64,000 nucleotides of DNA from Diadema setosum (GCA_033980235.1 CM067059.1:12548600-12612599), one strand, 5' to 3'. Shown: positions 12,928 through 26,011, counted from the stretch's first letter. The notes: a model not told the origin generated them from the sequence alone. Translations and numbers: made by a program.

Positions 12928-14074
12928 GTGAGTGGGTCACTACATTTTGCATTGTTCCAATCTCTTTTTCATAATGTTTCTCTGTTTTTGTTTTTGTTTT
13001 TTGTATGTGATATTGTCGGCTATGAACCAGGAGGGCATTGTCATAATTTGTGGGGGTATTGAGTTGTTGGTATCACATTGTAGAGCTTGATCTCCTCTGC
13101 ATTATGGTGTCAATTTTAGGTTATTTTCATTTTCAGCGAAGTGTTGAAAATCAAATCCACAAGGGCACTATTTTACCCAATACTGGAAGAATGCATATAA
13201 ATCTGCCCACTTTTGATGAAGTAATCTTTGTATTTCATGAAAATTGTTTAGTTCTTTTTTTTCATTTCTATTTGTGCTCAGAAGCTTAGAATGTGATAGT
13301 GCCCTTCTGGCTCTCAGCTGACAATGTGTTTGTTATGCCGTTGAGTTGGAGATGAGGATTCAAAGATGCATGTTCAGAAAAAGTTTGTGATTTGACCATG
13401 ACTAGTGATATAATGTTGACTAGATTGAGTGTAACAAAGCAGTAAGTCATCAAAAGAGATTTTTAAGGCTTTGATACTGCGTGATATCCAAAGGTATTTG
13501 ATATCTTATGGAAGTGCTCTCTGCTCTAAAGGAGCAAGGAACCACGTTTCCATATAACCTTGTCAGTTCATTATGATCCAAGGTTTCTCTTACGCATCTA
13601 ATGCAAGAGAAAAAAAAACAACTGTTGTTTACAAAATCCTGGGTTTAGTTTCTTTAGCATAACTTTTGCTGTTGGTGGCATGATGCAAGCTTTTTCAACC
13701 CTTCTCTCTACAAAAGCATTTTCTGCAAGATGTTCGCCAGATATTTTTGCCCCGAGCAAACTTGCCAAAGCATGGCTCATTAATTTGAGCAGCGACAATG
13801 GCTTTCAGTATATACCTGGCCCGAGTCTTTTTTGTTTCATGACAAAGAAAAGAAAAATCCACCCATGGCCCTCTCTTTGAAAGCAGAGAGGGCATGATCA
13901 AATGCTAGCATTCAGCTAAATAATTCCTGATCCATTAGCAGCTTCTCTCTGCCCGATACCCTCGTAGTGATTTTTTTTTTCCTGAAATCCTTACCTTTGG
14001 GATTGTCGTAGGAGCAATACTTTCCCCTCTTAACCCGTCTCTCGTCATCACTCTCTCAGACCTTCATGTATCGA

Positions 14075-14990
14075 TGCTCCTCATCACCTCCTCCCATACT
14101 TCTTTCCTTTTCTCCATCTTTCCTCTCTCATCTTCTCCTTCTCTCCCAGCTCCTTCCCTCTTAACCCTCTTCCCTTTGTTGATCTTTCTTCCACTCCCTC
14201 CTTTATTCTCTCCTTGTCTCTTCACTCTATCATGCTTCCCTTTTCCTATTCTCTTCTTCCCTCCTTTCCTACCTTTCTTCCACCACTTCTTCTCTCCTCC
14301 CTTTCTTCTCTTTTCCCTTCCTGTACACCTTCCTTCCTTCCTTCCTTCTTTCTGTCCTTCCCTCTATCTCCTTTCCCACCTCTCAACTTTCCTTCTGTCC
14401 CACCTGTTGTACCTCCCCCCATCCTTTTTTCCCCCTCTTCCTTCCTCCTTGGTTCCCTCCTCCCCTCTTCTCTACCTTTCCTAATTCTCCCCTCCTTCCT
14501 TACCTTTCCTTCTCCATTCTTTCCTTCTTCATCCTTCCTTCCCTGCTCCTGGCCCTTTCCCTTCTTCCCTCTTTCCTCCCTCTCTTCTTTCCCCCTTCCC
14601 CACCTCCCCGTTTCACTATCTCTCCTCTATCCCTGGTTCCTTTTTTCTTTCCTCCTTTTCTCTTCCTTCCTTTCCACCTTTTCTCATTCTCTCTTCCCTC
14701 ATTCTCACCTTTCCTATTTCCCCTTCTTCATTCCTTCACTGATCTTCTCTCAATCCCTTTTCTGCTTGTTGCCCCTTTCCTCCTTCCACCATCCCCACCG
14801 CCCCTCCTTCGCTCCCCCTCTCCCTCTCGTCTCTTCATCTCCTCTGTGCTTCCTCTCCTCTCCCCCTATTGCAACTTCACCTGTTCTCCTCCTTCCCATT
14901 CCCCAACCCCCCCCCCTTCCCTCACCCCCACCTCCCACCTCCTTACCTTCCTACCTTTCCCACACCACCAACCTGTCCTTTCCATTTTTC
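14075..14990 (+). repeat. 0.9-kb CT-rich (polypyrimidine) tract
   Basis: Almost entirely C and T on the + strand for about 915 bases, with CTTCC and CTCC motifs. The long open frames across it (Ser/Pro/Phe/Leu only) are composition artefacts. Confidence 0.95.
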
Positions 14991-15507
14991 CGTAGCCATG
15001 GGTTGGGAGTTGGTTGAACAGCATATTGCACATCATCATCTAAGGCTCAACTGATATGCCATTTGTACATGCCATATTCCTGAAGGATAAATTACTTTCA
15101 ATGAGCTACCTTTGCCATATTCCAAAAGGACACATTACAGGCAATGAGCTACATGTAACCAGTAAAAAAGAAAATGATAACCCCCTCTCCCCTCCCCCCC
15201 CCCCCCACCACACACACACAAACCACAGACCAGTAGGTATGTGGGTTTCGTTAGCCAGGTTATTTTCAATTTCACAATCCATATTAATGTCAGATGAAAT
15301 GTTCACCAGCATACCCAATCACCTCCATGCATAATGAATGAGACATTGCTGAGTGATTGCTGATATCCATTCACACCCCATCTCGCTGCACAGCAAGTCT
15401 ACAGCTATTATGTGGTACAAAATGATTCAGCCATCTATAGAATTAACTCCCTTCGTATAGAGATTTGAAAAAAAAAGAAGGTAAATGAGTTTGTTGAGGT
15501 GTCACAT

Positions 15508-16105
15508 AGACCCCGTTTACAGTGTGAGGCTCGGCCGCGGCTCGGCCCAGCCCCGCTTCAGTATAAACGCGCAAAAGGCCAAATGCAGGGCCAAAATTGG
15601 CCTCGCATTTGGCCTCGCTCTGGAGGTGGTCTCGGCCGTGGCCGAGCCGCGGCCGAGCCCGGCCTTTTCTCAGTGTAAACGCAAACTGGGCCAAATGCGC
15701 GGCCAATTTTAGTCTGGCTTCCAACCCTCTACCTGTTCTATTTCGCAAATTCAGAATATTAACCCCCTCGATGTCGAAAACTAGTATAATTTAAGGTTGT
15801 TTTGTCCTGCAAAGGATTTTTCCTTAGGCAAAGGCCTTTGCCCGAACGGCGACTTCGTCACCACAGAATTCAGTTGGCAAAAGGTCTGAAAACCAGACAA
15901 TACCAAATTGCGTTTGTTTACAACAGAGTGCCACTACGACAAAATACTGGAAGGTTTGAATCAAAAGCGCGGCCGAGCCCAGCAGTGTAAACAGACAAAA
16001 TTGCGGGGCTCGGCCTCGCAATTGAGGCTGGGCTCGGCCTCGCAATTGAGGCTGGGCTCGGCTGCGGCTGCGGCTCGGCCCAGCCCTGCACTGTAAAAGG
16101 GGTCT
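15508..16105. mobile_element. GC-rich 0.6-kb terminal-repeat element
   Basis: Starts AGACCCCGTTTACAGTG and ends CACTGTAAAAGGGGTCT, inverted termini of 17 bases with one mismatch. Both subterminal regions are packed with GGCTCGGCC and GCCGAGCC motifs, and a 22-base unit with AATTGAGGCTGGGCTCGGC is tandemly repeated near 16012-16060. It is strongly GC-rich against an AT-rich background and has no transposase. The superfamily was not identified. Confidence 0.7.
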
Positions 16106-16153
16106 TATTCATGCCATACCAGTATTCTGATACAAGAAAGTGACTTGGCCATA

Positions 16154-16365
16154 TACTCTAAAACATGATATTTTCAGGGCATGAAATTTTTGTGAATTGG
16201 AGCCGACAGCCTTTTTCGCAGCATGAAATTTTTCATGAGTTGCCTCTAACATTCAATGTGTGTAGTGTAGACAAGAACTTTTACATGCATTGTAATTTCG
16301 CAAATCTTGGCTCTTGCAAAATTTGTGAAATTAAAATGCATGTGAACATTCCTCATGTTACAGTA
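16154..16365 (+). mobile_element. TACTGTAAAA-ended element, diverged copy
   Basis: 212 bases from TACTCTAAAAC to GTTACAGTA. It aligns along its length with 52983-53196; both share AATTGGAGCCGAC, TAGTGTAGACAAGAACTTT and GTGAACATTCCTC. Confidence 0.7.
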
Positions 16366-16518
16366 GTAGATTTAACTTCACCAGCAGTGATTGGGCAGCA
16401 TTCTGTGACAAATCTTTCAGATTGAAATCAGATGGCAATATCATATTGTGCTTGTTGGTGTGAAAAGAAATAATGGCTTATTCATTGACTATAATGAATT
16501 GGTCACTCTGTGTGTGCA

Positions 16519-16552
16519 TGTGTGTGTGTGTGTGTGTGGGGGGGGGGGGGGG
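16519..16552. repeat. (TG)n followed by poly(G)
   Basis: About ten TG units run directly into 15 G. Confidence 0.9.
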
Positions 16553-17689
16553 TTCCAGCTACAGCTGCTACCAGACAGACTCTATGAAAGTGAAATTTAC
16601 AGTCATATCACAAAATTTCTGCTTTCAACCCAGTGAAAGAATTGTGAGATTTTTCCCCCTTGAGGGTAGAGTTACAGGTTGTTCTGTCATATATATTTTT
16701 TACTGTTTCTTTTTTATAATGATAGAGTAAATTCACTTCCTTTTTCTTTGTTTTGCTTTTTATCTCCAGAAATACCATGGTATATTTATAATATATGTAT
16801 AGATGTCTAGCAAATTATGCAGAGAGCAAGTGATATACTAGTATATAAACACCACCATGTACCATAATTTGCAGAGGTGACATTTATTGACCTATCAAGT
16901 CATAGTGTCCGTAATGTATTCTTTGAAAAGCTATGTAAATAGATTCAGCCGTAAAGCACGGACCTGCTGCACACATATGGATTATGAACGGAGGTCCTTT
17001 GATCCCATCATCGCCACTGCCACCTGATTATGTGCATCTCAATGAGAACATGCAGTTGTTTTGGACAGTGACAATTATGTAATCGTGCATTGCCAATGAT
17101 AAAAAGGAGCTGTTTCCATCACTTCGGCATTATTTGAAGAAGACAGCAGGATCCGTGAGATAATGACATCAACACCTGTGCACATTTAGATATGAAGTTG
17201 CATCTGTTATCGCTGACTTGTGAAAGCATGGGAAACTTTCAATGTCCATAACAATCTGGGTCCAATTTTGATTTACCATCTTCCATTCTGATCACATGGA
17301 TTTTTACTCTATTTGTAATATTAATAGTCAACTCAAACCCGATGTGGGTATTATACTTTCTGCCGTTTGGTGCCGCGGGTGAGTGCAGATTTTGGAGAAT
17401 TAAAGGCCAAAAGTGGAGGCACCAGTGAAATGATAGAGAGAGACGAGACGTAGTCTGTGAACAGTTTATTGACTGTGCCCAACTTCATCTGAATCAGTGG
17501 CCGTAATCCATAGTGACTGACCAAAAGCTGCTTATCAAATTACCAGCTGCCATGTAATTAAGCACGATGGTCTTCCAGTTCTGTTGTGCTCAGGTATTTT
17601 CTTCTTTTTTCGCTCTCTCTCTCTGTCTATCCCACTCAATCAAAACTTGAGATTTTGATAACCGAAAAGGAGAGAGAAATTACCTCCCA

Positions 17690-18010
17690 AGCTATTTCTC
17701 AACCAGGGCTATTGTGCCGCGCAAACAATAGGGCCGCAACATTGGGAAGCTGTTCATTATGATTTTCGGCTCCGAGCTGCAGCCGGAGCGGCGTTGCGGT
17801 GGTGGCAGTGATTTCGCAAACCTCAACGTTCCATTACACTGATTAATACTCATTGATCGGCGAGGGTCATTGCTATGGACAGGCAGTAGATGGATCGTCG
17901 TGATCTGCGGCGGAGGCACACGCATTGCCAGCTCCATCACGGGGGAACTGCGGACATTCCGATGTCATGCAAGATCCGAGTTGTGGCTTTGGCAGTGCCT
18001 GATGAGATGT
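17690..18010. other. GC-richer unique patch in intron
   Basis: About 320 bases of higher GC with CpG than the surroundings, not repetitive within the window and with no coding signal. It could be a conserved regulatory element, but nothing in the sequence proves this. Confidence 0.25.
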
Positions 18011-20015
18011 CATCAGGAGTTACTGTAGCAATGAGAACATCACATGCAGTCAAGTGCTATTTCACATTAAGTTGGCTATTGTGAAACAGAATGATAAACA
18101 TTTCATTTTTCCTTGAATTAAAATGAAGGGTAAAGGAATTTATCATTGAAATAGTGTTGTTGGGGGAAAAAAAAGCATTCATATGCAAATAATATGTAAA
18201 TGAGGATTAGGTAATGATGTCATAGCTTCTCAAGTCTGCCATTGGTCTGTGCATTAGCCTTCTCTGATGGCTTTGAAGAGTTTTTCAAACAGAGATGCGT
18301 GTATATTACCGATGCCATTTAATGACCAATACTTTCCCCCAACATTTTTATTAACGCTGCGGAGATTCCAGAGATAACCACTGACTTCAAAATAGCTTCT
18401 TGGCAAGCAGCTAAAGTTCGTGCAAAGAATTTGATGCTAGAATGGAAACCATATCGCTAAGAATCCACAGTATTGAAAGCATTTATAATGCAAATGAAAA
18501 TGTGTCAGTGAATTTGTGTGAATGATTTTGACAGATTGAGTTTGCATCATAAATGTGGTGCAAATTGTCTTTTAAAGTGTTTGTGCATCTGTGTGAGTTA
18601 GGATCCACAAAGGCTAGAGCTTAGTTCCGATGAATACCATCTATTTGTGACAAGTGATTCCGAGCAGGATAATACACTTTGGACAAACTTTGCAGCTCAT
18701 AAAATCTTTGAATCCCTCGCCCCCACTTCCCACGTGTATCCTATATCACCACATGCGGAACGAACTTCTTTGATAATTTAGCATGACATACGCCAGACAT
18801 GAACAATTCCCACCTGAGATGTATCGGTCCAGCTCGAGGCCTGGTCGTTAAAGCAGTCTCACGTGTATTTATCACTGTTGAATGTTCTGTGTACTTTTTT
18901 TTTTTGGCAAGGTTTTTTTTGGAGAATGTTGTCCATCGTCTGCGATCTCCAGAGGAGAAGTGGCATTGATCTACTTAAGATGTAAACACATTAGCGGTGA
19001 CCCTGCACGGGGAACGCGGAACGTGACGTTGAGGTACGGGGGAGGCGGTTGGGAGGGTGAAGGGCGAGCCATCATCAAGAAGACGCGGGGGAGGAAATAA
19101 ATGCCGAATGCTACAGGGAATACCTGGCTCAAAATTTGTAGAAGAAATATCACCAGACATTTTGGCCAGCATTTATAGATGCTTTCCGAGAGAGGGGGAT
19201 AGATAAATCAAAAGAGTTGTTGTTGTCGGGTTTTTTTTTTGATGATGATTGTTGGGAGAAATGTTTACATATGTATGCACCGACTTGGTGACTTCTTCTA
19301 TGCATTGCTACAGGGAAATATACAGTGTAATATCAAGGTGATCTATTACAGGTACGACAATATAACTTTGTTGGATCGAATGTCAGGTGCCATATGTTTT
19401 TTTTTTCTGTTTGTTTATTGAGGGAACAACTAGGGTATAGCAAACTCTAGATGGGGGACTTTCAGTGCTCTGAATGACCTGTGCAGCTGAGTTCTGCAAG
19501 AAAGATGAGGGATAATCTCAGAAAATCAGCCATTCTTGCAAGCAAATTAGCCAATGTCTGGTCTTAAAAGACATGTGACTGTCTTTCATTATTCTGTAAT
19601 ATATATCCCTAAATACAACACATTTAAAACCTCATGTCCACATATATACACAAGCACACAGGCATACTCCTATTTTAAGTAGTACATGTACACACAGTTT
19701 CTCTGTTTTAAGAAATTATGTAAAACTTTCCATACAGCTGTAACAATACTATAGCTACTGCAGTATACCCAAGCAATCTGAATTTATACTAGTATGGCGT
19801 CCCTACAAATTTCCCTTCTGAATTTTCATTTTGAATGTGTATGTTTTTACGTGTACATACAAGATATTGTATCTCTGTTGACATAAGATATTCAAACACC
19901 TCCTAGCTCAATTTTGCATATCAATATATCGATTGAACTCTAAAACAGTAGAATTACTGACGACATCCAAAACAATGTTTCTACATAATTTTATTTCAAT
20001 ATGCATGCTATTTTG

Positions 20016-20043
20016 CCCCCCCCCCCCCAAAAAAAAAAAAAAA
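20016..20043. repeat. C13A15 compound homopolymer
   Basis: Thirteen C run directly into fifteen A. The same kind of junction occurs at 25718, 41263 and 46800, and as T13G10 at 31994. Confidence 0.95.
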
Positions 20044-20471
20044 TGTCGCAGTTCAAGTTTTTTTGCTCTCCTGATAATTCAAGATTATTGAGATACAAGG
20101 TCTAGTCATGGATGGGACAATATATATCACATGCTGAACAGCTTTTATGATTATGCAGTCTCATAAGTTTGCTTAACTGACATGAACAAGTTATGTTGCC
20201 TATTAAAGTACGTAACACTTTTAAAGAAGGAAATTTGGACCTCATCAACTGCTTTGATTTTAGTGAGCAGACTTCTAACTTACTCCACTAATTAGGCACT
20301 TGGGGGAAAATTATCTCTTAGACTCGCCGTTTCTGCGCTGCTCCTGTCCATACTGAGCGCGTTTAATACATCAAGAAAAAGAGAATGCATGTCTGTTGCC
20401 AGATGAGTGGGAAGTCTGCAGAGGGATTTTGCACAGAATATTAATAGACCATGACTGCATGTTTGGGGGTG

Positions 20472-20487
20472 GGGGGGGGGGGGGGGG
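20472..20487. repeat. Poly(G)16
   Basis: One of the longest G homopolymers in the window. Confidence 0.95.
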
Positions 20488-22404
20488 AAGGGTGTGATGC
20501 AAATTATCAGTGAAACTTATGTATATATTATAAAGATCATGAAGCCCCAGAATTTTGTTCGTAGATACGCTCAAGACGCGTGAGCGGTGAGAAGAGAAGG
20601 TTAGGAGACAGTACATAACTAGTGACATGTGATTTAGGAAACGTGGTTATCATGATTGCGAGACCTACTTCTTATGTGTGCAATGTTGACATTAGCGGAG
20701 AAGGCAAGGTTCCTGTGCACATTGTTTGGGGGGAGGTGGGGGGATGACTGGAATATAGAGGATTTGGAAAATTGTGCTGTAGAAATGCTCTTTGCACACT
20801 CCCTCATGATTTCCACCGTAATAGATCAAACCACCAATGGGTTAAGTCAGATGCAGAGAATACCATAATTTTCCTCTTATTTTGAAAGGCAGTGAAGTAT
20901 TTTGATTGCCTTCCGATTTCTTTACAAGTTGACCAGTTCAAAAGTAGATCTGTCAAACTGTTTGCTTATTCAGTTGTTATTCTTTGTTTGTATGTTCATG
21001 ATTTCAAAGTCATGTTGAGACATTCCGATCTACAACCCCCCTTAGATTTTCTGCAAATGAGCCTGTGGTCAGAATAGCAATGAGGGTCAATTCATGTGCA
21101 TGCACTCAAAAAATCCCTCTTAAAGATGAAAAAGAATAAAAGGAGACCAAAAAGAAAAAAGAAGAAACAACCACCAAACAAACCCTAAGGTAGTTGATAG
21201 CAGAATGTCGTGAGTAAACCTGTGATTAAATCATACCGACAATGATGTAGCGCTTCTCCGTCCTTCTTGGTAGTGTTGCAAACGTCCTGCATTCATGAGA
21301 GTTCCACACTCCCTGCATCCTATGGATGGAGCCTCGGGAGCTATGAGAAGACAGTGCAGCTATAGAACTCCTTCCGGGTCACCGATGTCGTGTCTAGGGC
21401 ATAGACCCGGAACCTGCCTCCAAAGACCGTGCCCCAAGAGACCACGTCACTTTTGAAATAGAGGAAAGACCCAAACTTGGATATAGAGACTCAATGAAAG
21501 ACAAGATGGTGCTCTTAGTTTGCAGAATCTGTATCACAGAACGATGTGGCCATCGTATAGCCATGTGCAGAGCGATAATAGTAGTCTTTTCTTGAATTGT
21601 AACTATTGTAACTATTCATCTGCATTCTAAAAATGTGTGCATTTCACGGGTGATGAGGATGTTTTAATGGTAAAATTGATGTAGGACTTACAAGTTGTAG
21701 TGAGATTAGTTTCATTAACTTTTGATTATCTTTATTTCTATCTTTATACTCAATTTGATTTACTCATTGATTGATGCTGGTTTTGTTCATCTGATGAAAT
21801 AGGAACGTATGGATATCTGACTAGAATGGGGATCTCTTCTTCATTTTGCTGTTTGCTTGATACACTTTTCATTAAATCAAAGCATACATCTTGTGTGTTT
21901 CCAGCATTCATCACTCATGCATAACATATATGCCATCTGCTGGAGAGGAGATTGGAGAGAGAAAAAAAAAAAAAGAAATTAAAAAGCAGTAAGTGGGTCA
22001 CCTTCTAATCGTAGGAAAATTTTTTTCTCAAATTCATTCCCAGTCTATAAAATCTTCGGTTTCTCACACAGCAGTTTTGGCTGCCTCAAGGTGGTCCCGC
22101 AATTGTTTGTAAACATCGTGGGCTAAATTTAAGCTCGGCACCTGGCCATAGCTGGGGCATATGACAAGGGAGCCTTGTATTTGTTACAAATTATTCTTCC
22201 CCCCACAACGCTGGAAACCTGCCATCTCTCCCTCCCCCTTTGCCAGCCTGCTGCTCAGTAACTAAACTAAATTCAGTCTCCGGTTTGATGGCAGCCGGCA
22301 CCCTTCGTGTGGGAGTAGCCGGCTATAATTAGGCTCTTCTCGTGTAAGTGAACTTGCACCCGGTGGCGGTTTGTATTGAATTTGTACCCCCTCCCCCCAA
22401 CCCA

Positions 22405-22515
22405 GGAGAGGTAGAGAAAGAGATAATATATGAGAGAAAGAGAGAGAGAGATGGTGAATGAGTGATAAGGAGAAGAAGAGATAGTAAATGAGGGAGAGAG
22501 AGAGAGAGAGAGATG
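22405..22515. repeat. GA-rich tract
   Basis: Repeated GAGAGA and AGAAAG motifs over about 110 bases. Confidence 0.9.
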
Positions 22516-23133
22516 AATATATAAGGCCCAGATTCTGTCATGCTCCAGTCATTGACTAGTCTGTGCACAAGATTGGATTAGACTAGACACCTCTGCATCA
22601 TTTTGGAACAGAGACGCATTAACTGCCAACGAATCGTATACAGCAAGAGAGATAGAGAGAGGGGGTGGCTAGTCACTAGACCAAGATTCTCTTTTGCACA
22701 AGCCAGTGACGATATGCTCCGTACTCAGATGGGTTTGATTTGGCTTTTTTTTTTTAGAATCGTTTTTGAAGAGAGAAACAGGATGTCAGATATACTCATC
22801 CATAGATCGTTTTAGCTTGTAGACAGATGAAAATTTTCTTAAGAACTGAAGTTTATTTCTGTTTCATGAATATCATATATGTGATTTTAACCTCATATTC
22901 AAAAAGAAATACAACCTCGCATATTCAATTATCTAAGAGAAACTGAATTTTTGCTTCTACTTTTCTTTTTTTTTATTTGGATTTTCCTTTTGTTTTTCAA
23001 GTTCAGTTTCTTTATCTTTTCTGTCATGTTTCTTTTGTTATATATTTCTTTGTTTCCTTCTCTATCAAATGTACACACACACATATAATGTGAAGCGGGC
23101 TTGGCCTCGTACGTGGTGGGTACTGCATCATTG

Positions 23134-23585
23134 GTATATGTGAGACGGAAGGAAAACTTGCAGTATAGACGTTGCAGTGGTGTTCAGTCTTGCCTTTATT
23201 CCCCGAGCTTTCGGCTATTTCACTAGCCTTTTTCAAGGGCTTGATGAGACATAGACGGAAGGAAAACTTGCAGTATAGACGTTGCAGTGGTGTTCAGTCT
23301 TGCCTTTATTCCCCGAGCTTTCGGCTATTTCACTAGCCTTTTTCAAGGGCTTGATGAGACATAGACGGAAGGAAAACTTGCAGTATAGACGTTGCAATGG
23401 TGTTCAGTCTTGCCTTTATTCCCCGAGCTTTCGGCTATTTCACTAGCCTTTTTCAAGGGCTTGATGAGACATAACATGTCTCATCAAGCCCTTGAAAAAG
23501 GCTAATGAAATAGCCGAAAGCTCGGGGAATAAAGGCAAGACTGAACACCACTGCAACGTCTATACTGCAAGTTTTCCTTCCGTCT

Positions 23586-23591
<6 letters not shown>
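23134..23591. repeat. 110-bp unit: three direct copies plus one inverted copy
   Basis: A unit starting GACGGAAGGAAAACTTGCAG and ending TTGATGAGACATA occurs at 23144, 23254 and 23364, almost identical each time. An inverted copy follows at ~23477-23587 after three bases. The third and inverted copies form a ~220-base palindrome. No open frame fits all copies. Confidence 0.95.

Positions 23592-23618
<27 letters not shown>
23588..23618. repeat. (TA)n microsatellite
   Basis: Uninterrupted AT/TA dinucleotides between the inverted 110-bp copy and the next element. Confidence 0.95.
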
Positions 23619-23620
<2 letters not shown>

Positions 23621-23934
23621 GCCGTGACGCAAGAAAAGGGCCCTTAGCGCTGACTGTACGCAAACGCCAGAAAACGGCACGGAAGTTTGACGAAACAATA
23701 CGTGCGAAAAAAAAAAATCAGCTGCCTAATTGCGTGCACATGTTTAGATGCATCAAAAAGCGGCAGGATTTGGACAAAACATTTTTTTTAATGTCGTAAT
23801 TGGGGCATTTAGGAGTGGAATTTTAGAAAAGAATTTGCATATCTAAATACGTCAGAGTTCATTCTACAATGTGGTGGTGAAAACTCATTTTTGGTATTAT
23901 ATGCCCTAAGGGCCCTTTTCTCGCGTTACAGCCC
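23619..23934. mobile_element. GGGCC-TIR MITE inserted in TA repeats
   Basis: Left GGGCCGTGACGCAAGAAAAG and right CTTTTCTCGCGTTACAGCCC are inverted matches that continue inward through GGGCCCTTAG / CTAAGGGCCC, about 30 bases with three mismatches. TATATA lies on both sides. It is 316 bases, with no coding capacity. Confidence 0.8.
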
Positions 23935-24114
23935 ATATATATCTATATGTAGATTGTGTATATAATTCTATTTCACATAGTGAATATACAGTATCTTGTA
24001 AGTGAAATGTTATCTTGAAAATACAAGCTGTTGAGAACCTTTGAAATTCACTTAGTTATGTACATCAGTATTCAAGACCTAACAGGGATCGAATACACAC
24101 CCTGCACTGTTTTT

Positions 24115-24175
24115 AAGAAGAAAGAAGGGGAAAAAAGAGAGAGAAAAGGGGGGGGGGGAAGAAGAAGAAAGAAAT
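24115..24175. repeat. Purine-rich tract with poly(G)
   Basis: AG-rich run including G11 and AAGAAGAAG. Confidence 0.9.
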
Positions 24176-24627
24176 CAACGTATGCCTGATGACGCTGAGC
24201 TCACCAGCCATATTTTTGGAGAAGGAGACTGTTTCCAGGCACCTATGCCACCACAGAGATGCTGACAAGGCTTATTGATGTGCTCTGAATGCCATTTAAC
24301 AATTTCAGGGGGGGGGGGGGCGCAGAGGATGGAGGTATAAAAAAACAACAACACAGAAATCCCAGCTCGCCTTTTTCTTCCTTAGCCCATACCTACGTCA
24401 TGAGTCTCTGTACGCTTTTGTGGCAGGCTATCGTGATACTTTAACAGTTTGTTTTGACATCCCGTGCAATTGTGCTTCAGGTGAGGTGACCAATATGCAT
24501 ATCAGCTCTCAATCAGAGGATTATTGAATTCCCCCCCCCCCCCCATTTTATCCTCTATCTGGTAATTTAATTCAATTTGGAAAGGAAAGGGAGCTATTAA
24601 ACCATGAATGTGGTGTTGCTGTATCCC

Positions 24628-25189
24628 TTAAAGGTGAAACATAGTTTCCATGTATGGCTGTAGGAACTGTTGAATTTTCCCCTAAAATGGACACACATGC
24701 TCATAAAAGAAATGTGTGAAGTAATGCTGTGATAGCACAATTTTGGTTAGCTAATGAAGAAAATGCAAAATATTAGCCAAAAAAAGGAAAGCCAACAGTA
24801 TTGCAATCTCAGAGCATACCCAATTGTGGTTGCTACATAATATTTTGTAATTGACGACAAATCGGGGCCAAAGTAGTACCCATCTTTTTCATGAGAGTGA
24901 AACCCATGCAGCTTGGTTTTTTTTAATAGAAACACTACTGCTAGGACTTGATTGATTGTCACATAACATTCTCCCTTAACCACTATGCACAGGGAAGGCA
25001 CTTCAGGTATGAAAGTCATGTACATATGATGGAAATTATTTTACACTTTTTTATCTCAGACTACTCCAAAACAACTCATTATCCTGGCAATCGAGTCAGC
25101 CAGACAAGTTTCTTGGTAGACCCTTTCAGTAAATTGTGAGCAAATTCCAAATGATAGAAGATGAATTTTGAGCCCTTCTTTACCTTTAA
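24628..25189. mobile_element. TTAAAGG-type element, weak copy
   Basis: TTAAAGGTGAAACA at the left and TCTTTACCTTTAA at the right give only about 11 bases of inverted ends. Grouped with the other TTAAAGG elements on this basis alone. Confidence 0.35.
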
Positions 25190-25979
25190 GTCTGCCGAAT
25201 CTGATGATTGACGCCAAGATGTTTCGTAGGAATGCGAGAATATTGTGATATTCAAGTATTCAATTTCCTTGTTTTTTGTTGTTGTAGAGAAAAAAAGATA
25301 AATAATTACAGTTTTGATAACTTTTTTTCATGCTAATGTAGAAATTTCCTGATGAGATGGGATGAAATTGAATGATCAGCAAATACAATGTAGATACCCA
25401 AGGTGTAAAAGTTTGATGGAAACACACTTACCCCTCACCTATAAATGTACAGAATCTACCCTATTCAAATGCAGTTTCCAACTTATTGGTCTTTGATCAC
25501 ATAGGAACTAAATGATTTCCATAAAGCTCACAACAGAATGAAATACGGCACACTTCTTCATGTTTATGTGAAGCTGATTCTCACATAGTGGGTGTACTGG
25601 TGACGATGCATCATGAATGGTTCAATGTCATCCATGACATTGAAAAACAGAAAAGATTGAGTCCAGCCAGTATTGGGAATCTCAGAACTCCATGCCTCTG
25701 GAATCTGAAAAAAATCTCCCCCCCCCCAAAAAAAAAAAGAGAAAAGAAATGAAGAATAAAGATAAAAAGTTGAAATATCTTTACCCAATTGAATATATTT
25801 ATTGGTTTCCACACATAAGGTAAGAATTGGCAAATTTCAGGTGGTGGATGTTTTCCCTGTAATGTGCTGTATGTTTTATTTGATGCACTTGTTATGTACT
25901 TTATGCACTTATGTATGTATGAGATAGAAGTTGTTATTTGTAATGCTTTCATATTATATTACTTTGTTCTTTATTACAG

Positions 25980-26011
25980 GGGTCTCTATAGGCAAGGATA
26001 TCAATGTCAAG
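25980..26011 (+). CDS. PRKCE: PKC micro-exon: middle of C1A
   Basis: A 32-base exon between TTATTACAG and GTAAGC. It supplies the last base of Trp52, then GLYRQGYQCQ (53-62), and the first base of Val63. Cys61 is the next C1A zinc ligand, 13 residues after Cys47 as the C1 pattern requires. It is too short to be found as an open frame and is supported by phase, splice sites and the C1 consensus together. The intron before it is 13 kb, the longest complete intron here. Confidence 0.93.

Larger units (their letters stand above)
12928..25979 (+). other. PKC intron (13.05 kb) within C1A
   Basis: GTGAGT...TTACAG intron between the first two visible exons. It holds a 0.9-kb CT-rich tract, a GC-rich 0.6-kb terminal-repeat element, a TACTGTAAAA-type element, a triple-plus-inverted 110-bp repeat, an element sitting in TA repeats, and a TTAAAGG-type element. 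A GC-richer unique patch lies at ~17690-18010. Other stretches (for example 18100-19900 and 20490-22070) look like unique AT-rich sequence with no recognisable content. Confidence 0.9.

Noticed and set aside
14214..15017. 267-codon + strand open frame
   Set aside because: It lies in the CT-rich tract and encodes only Ser, Pro, Phe and Leu runs; a composition artefact.
16900..17040. tRNA-like SINE with B-box-like TTTGATCCC near 16998
   Set aside because: Only a weak B-box match, with no convincing A box or arms.
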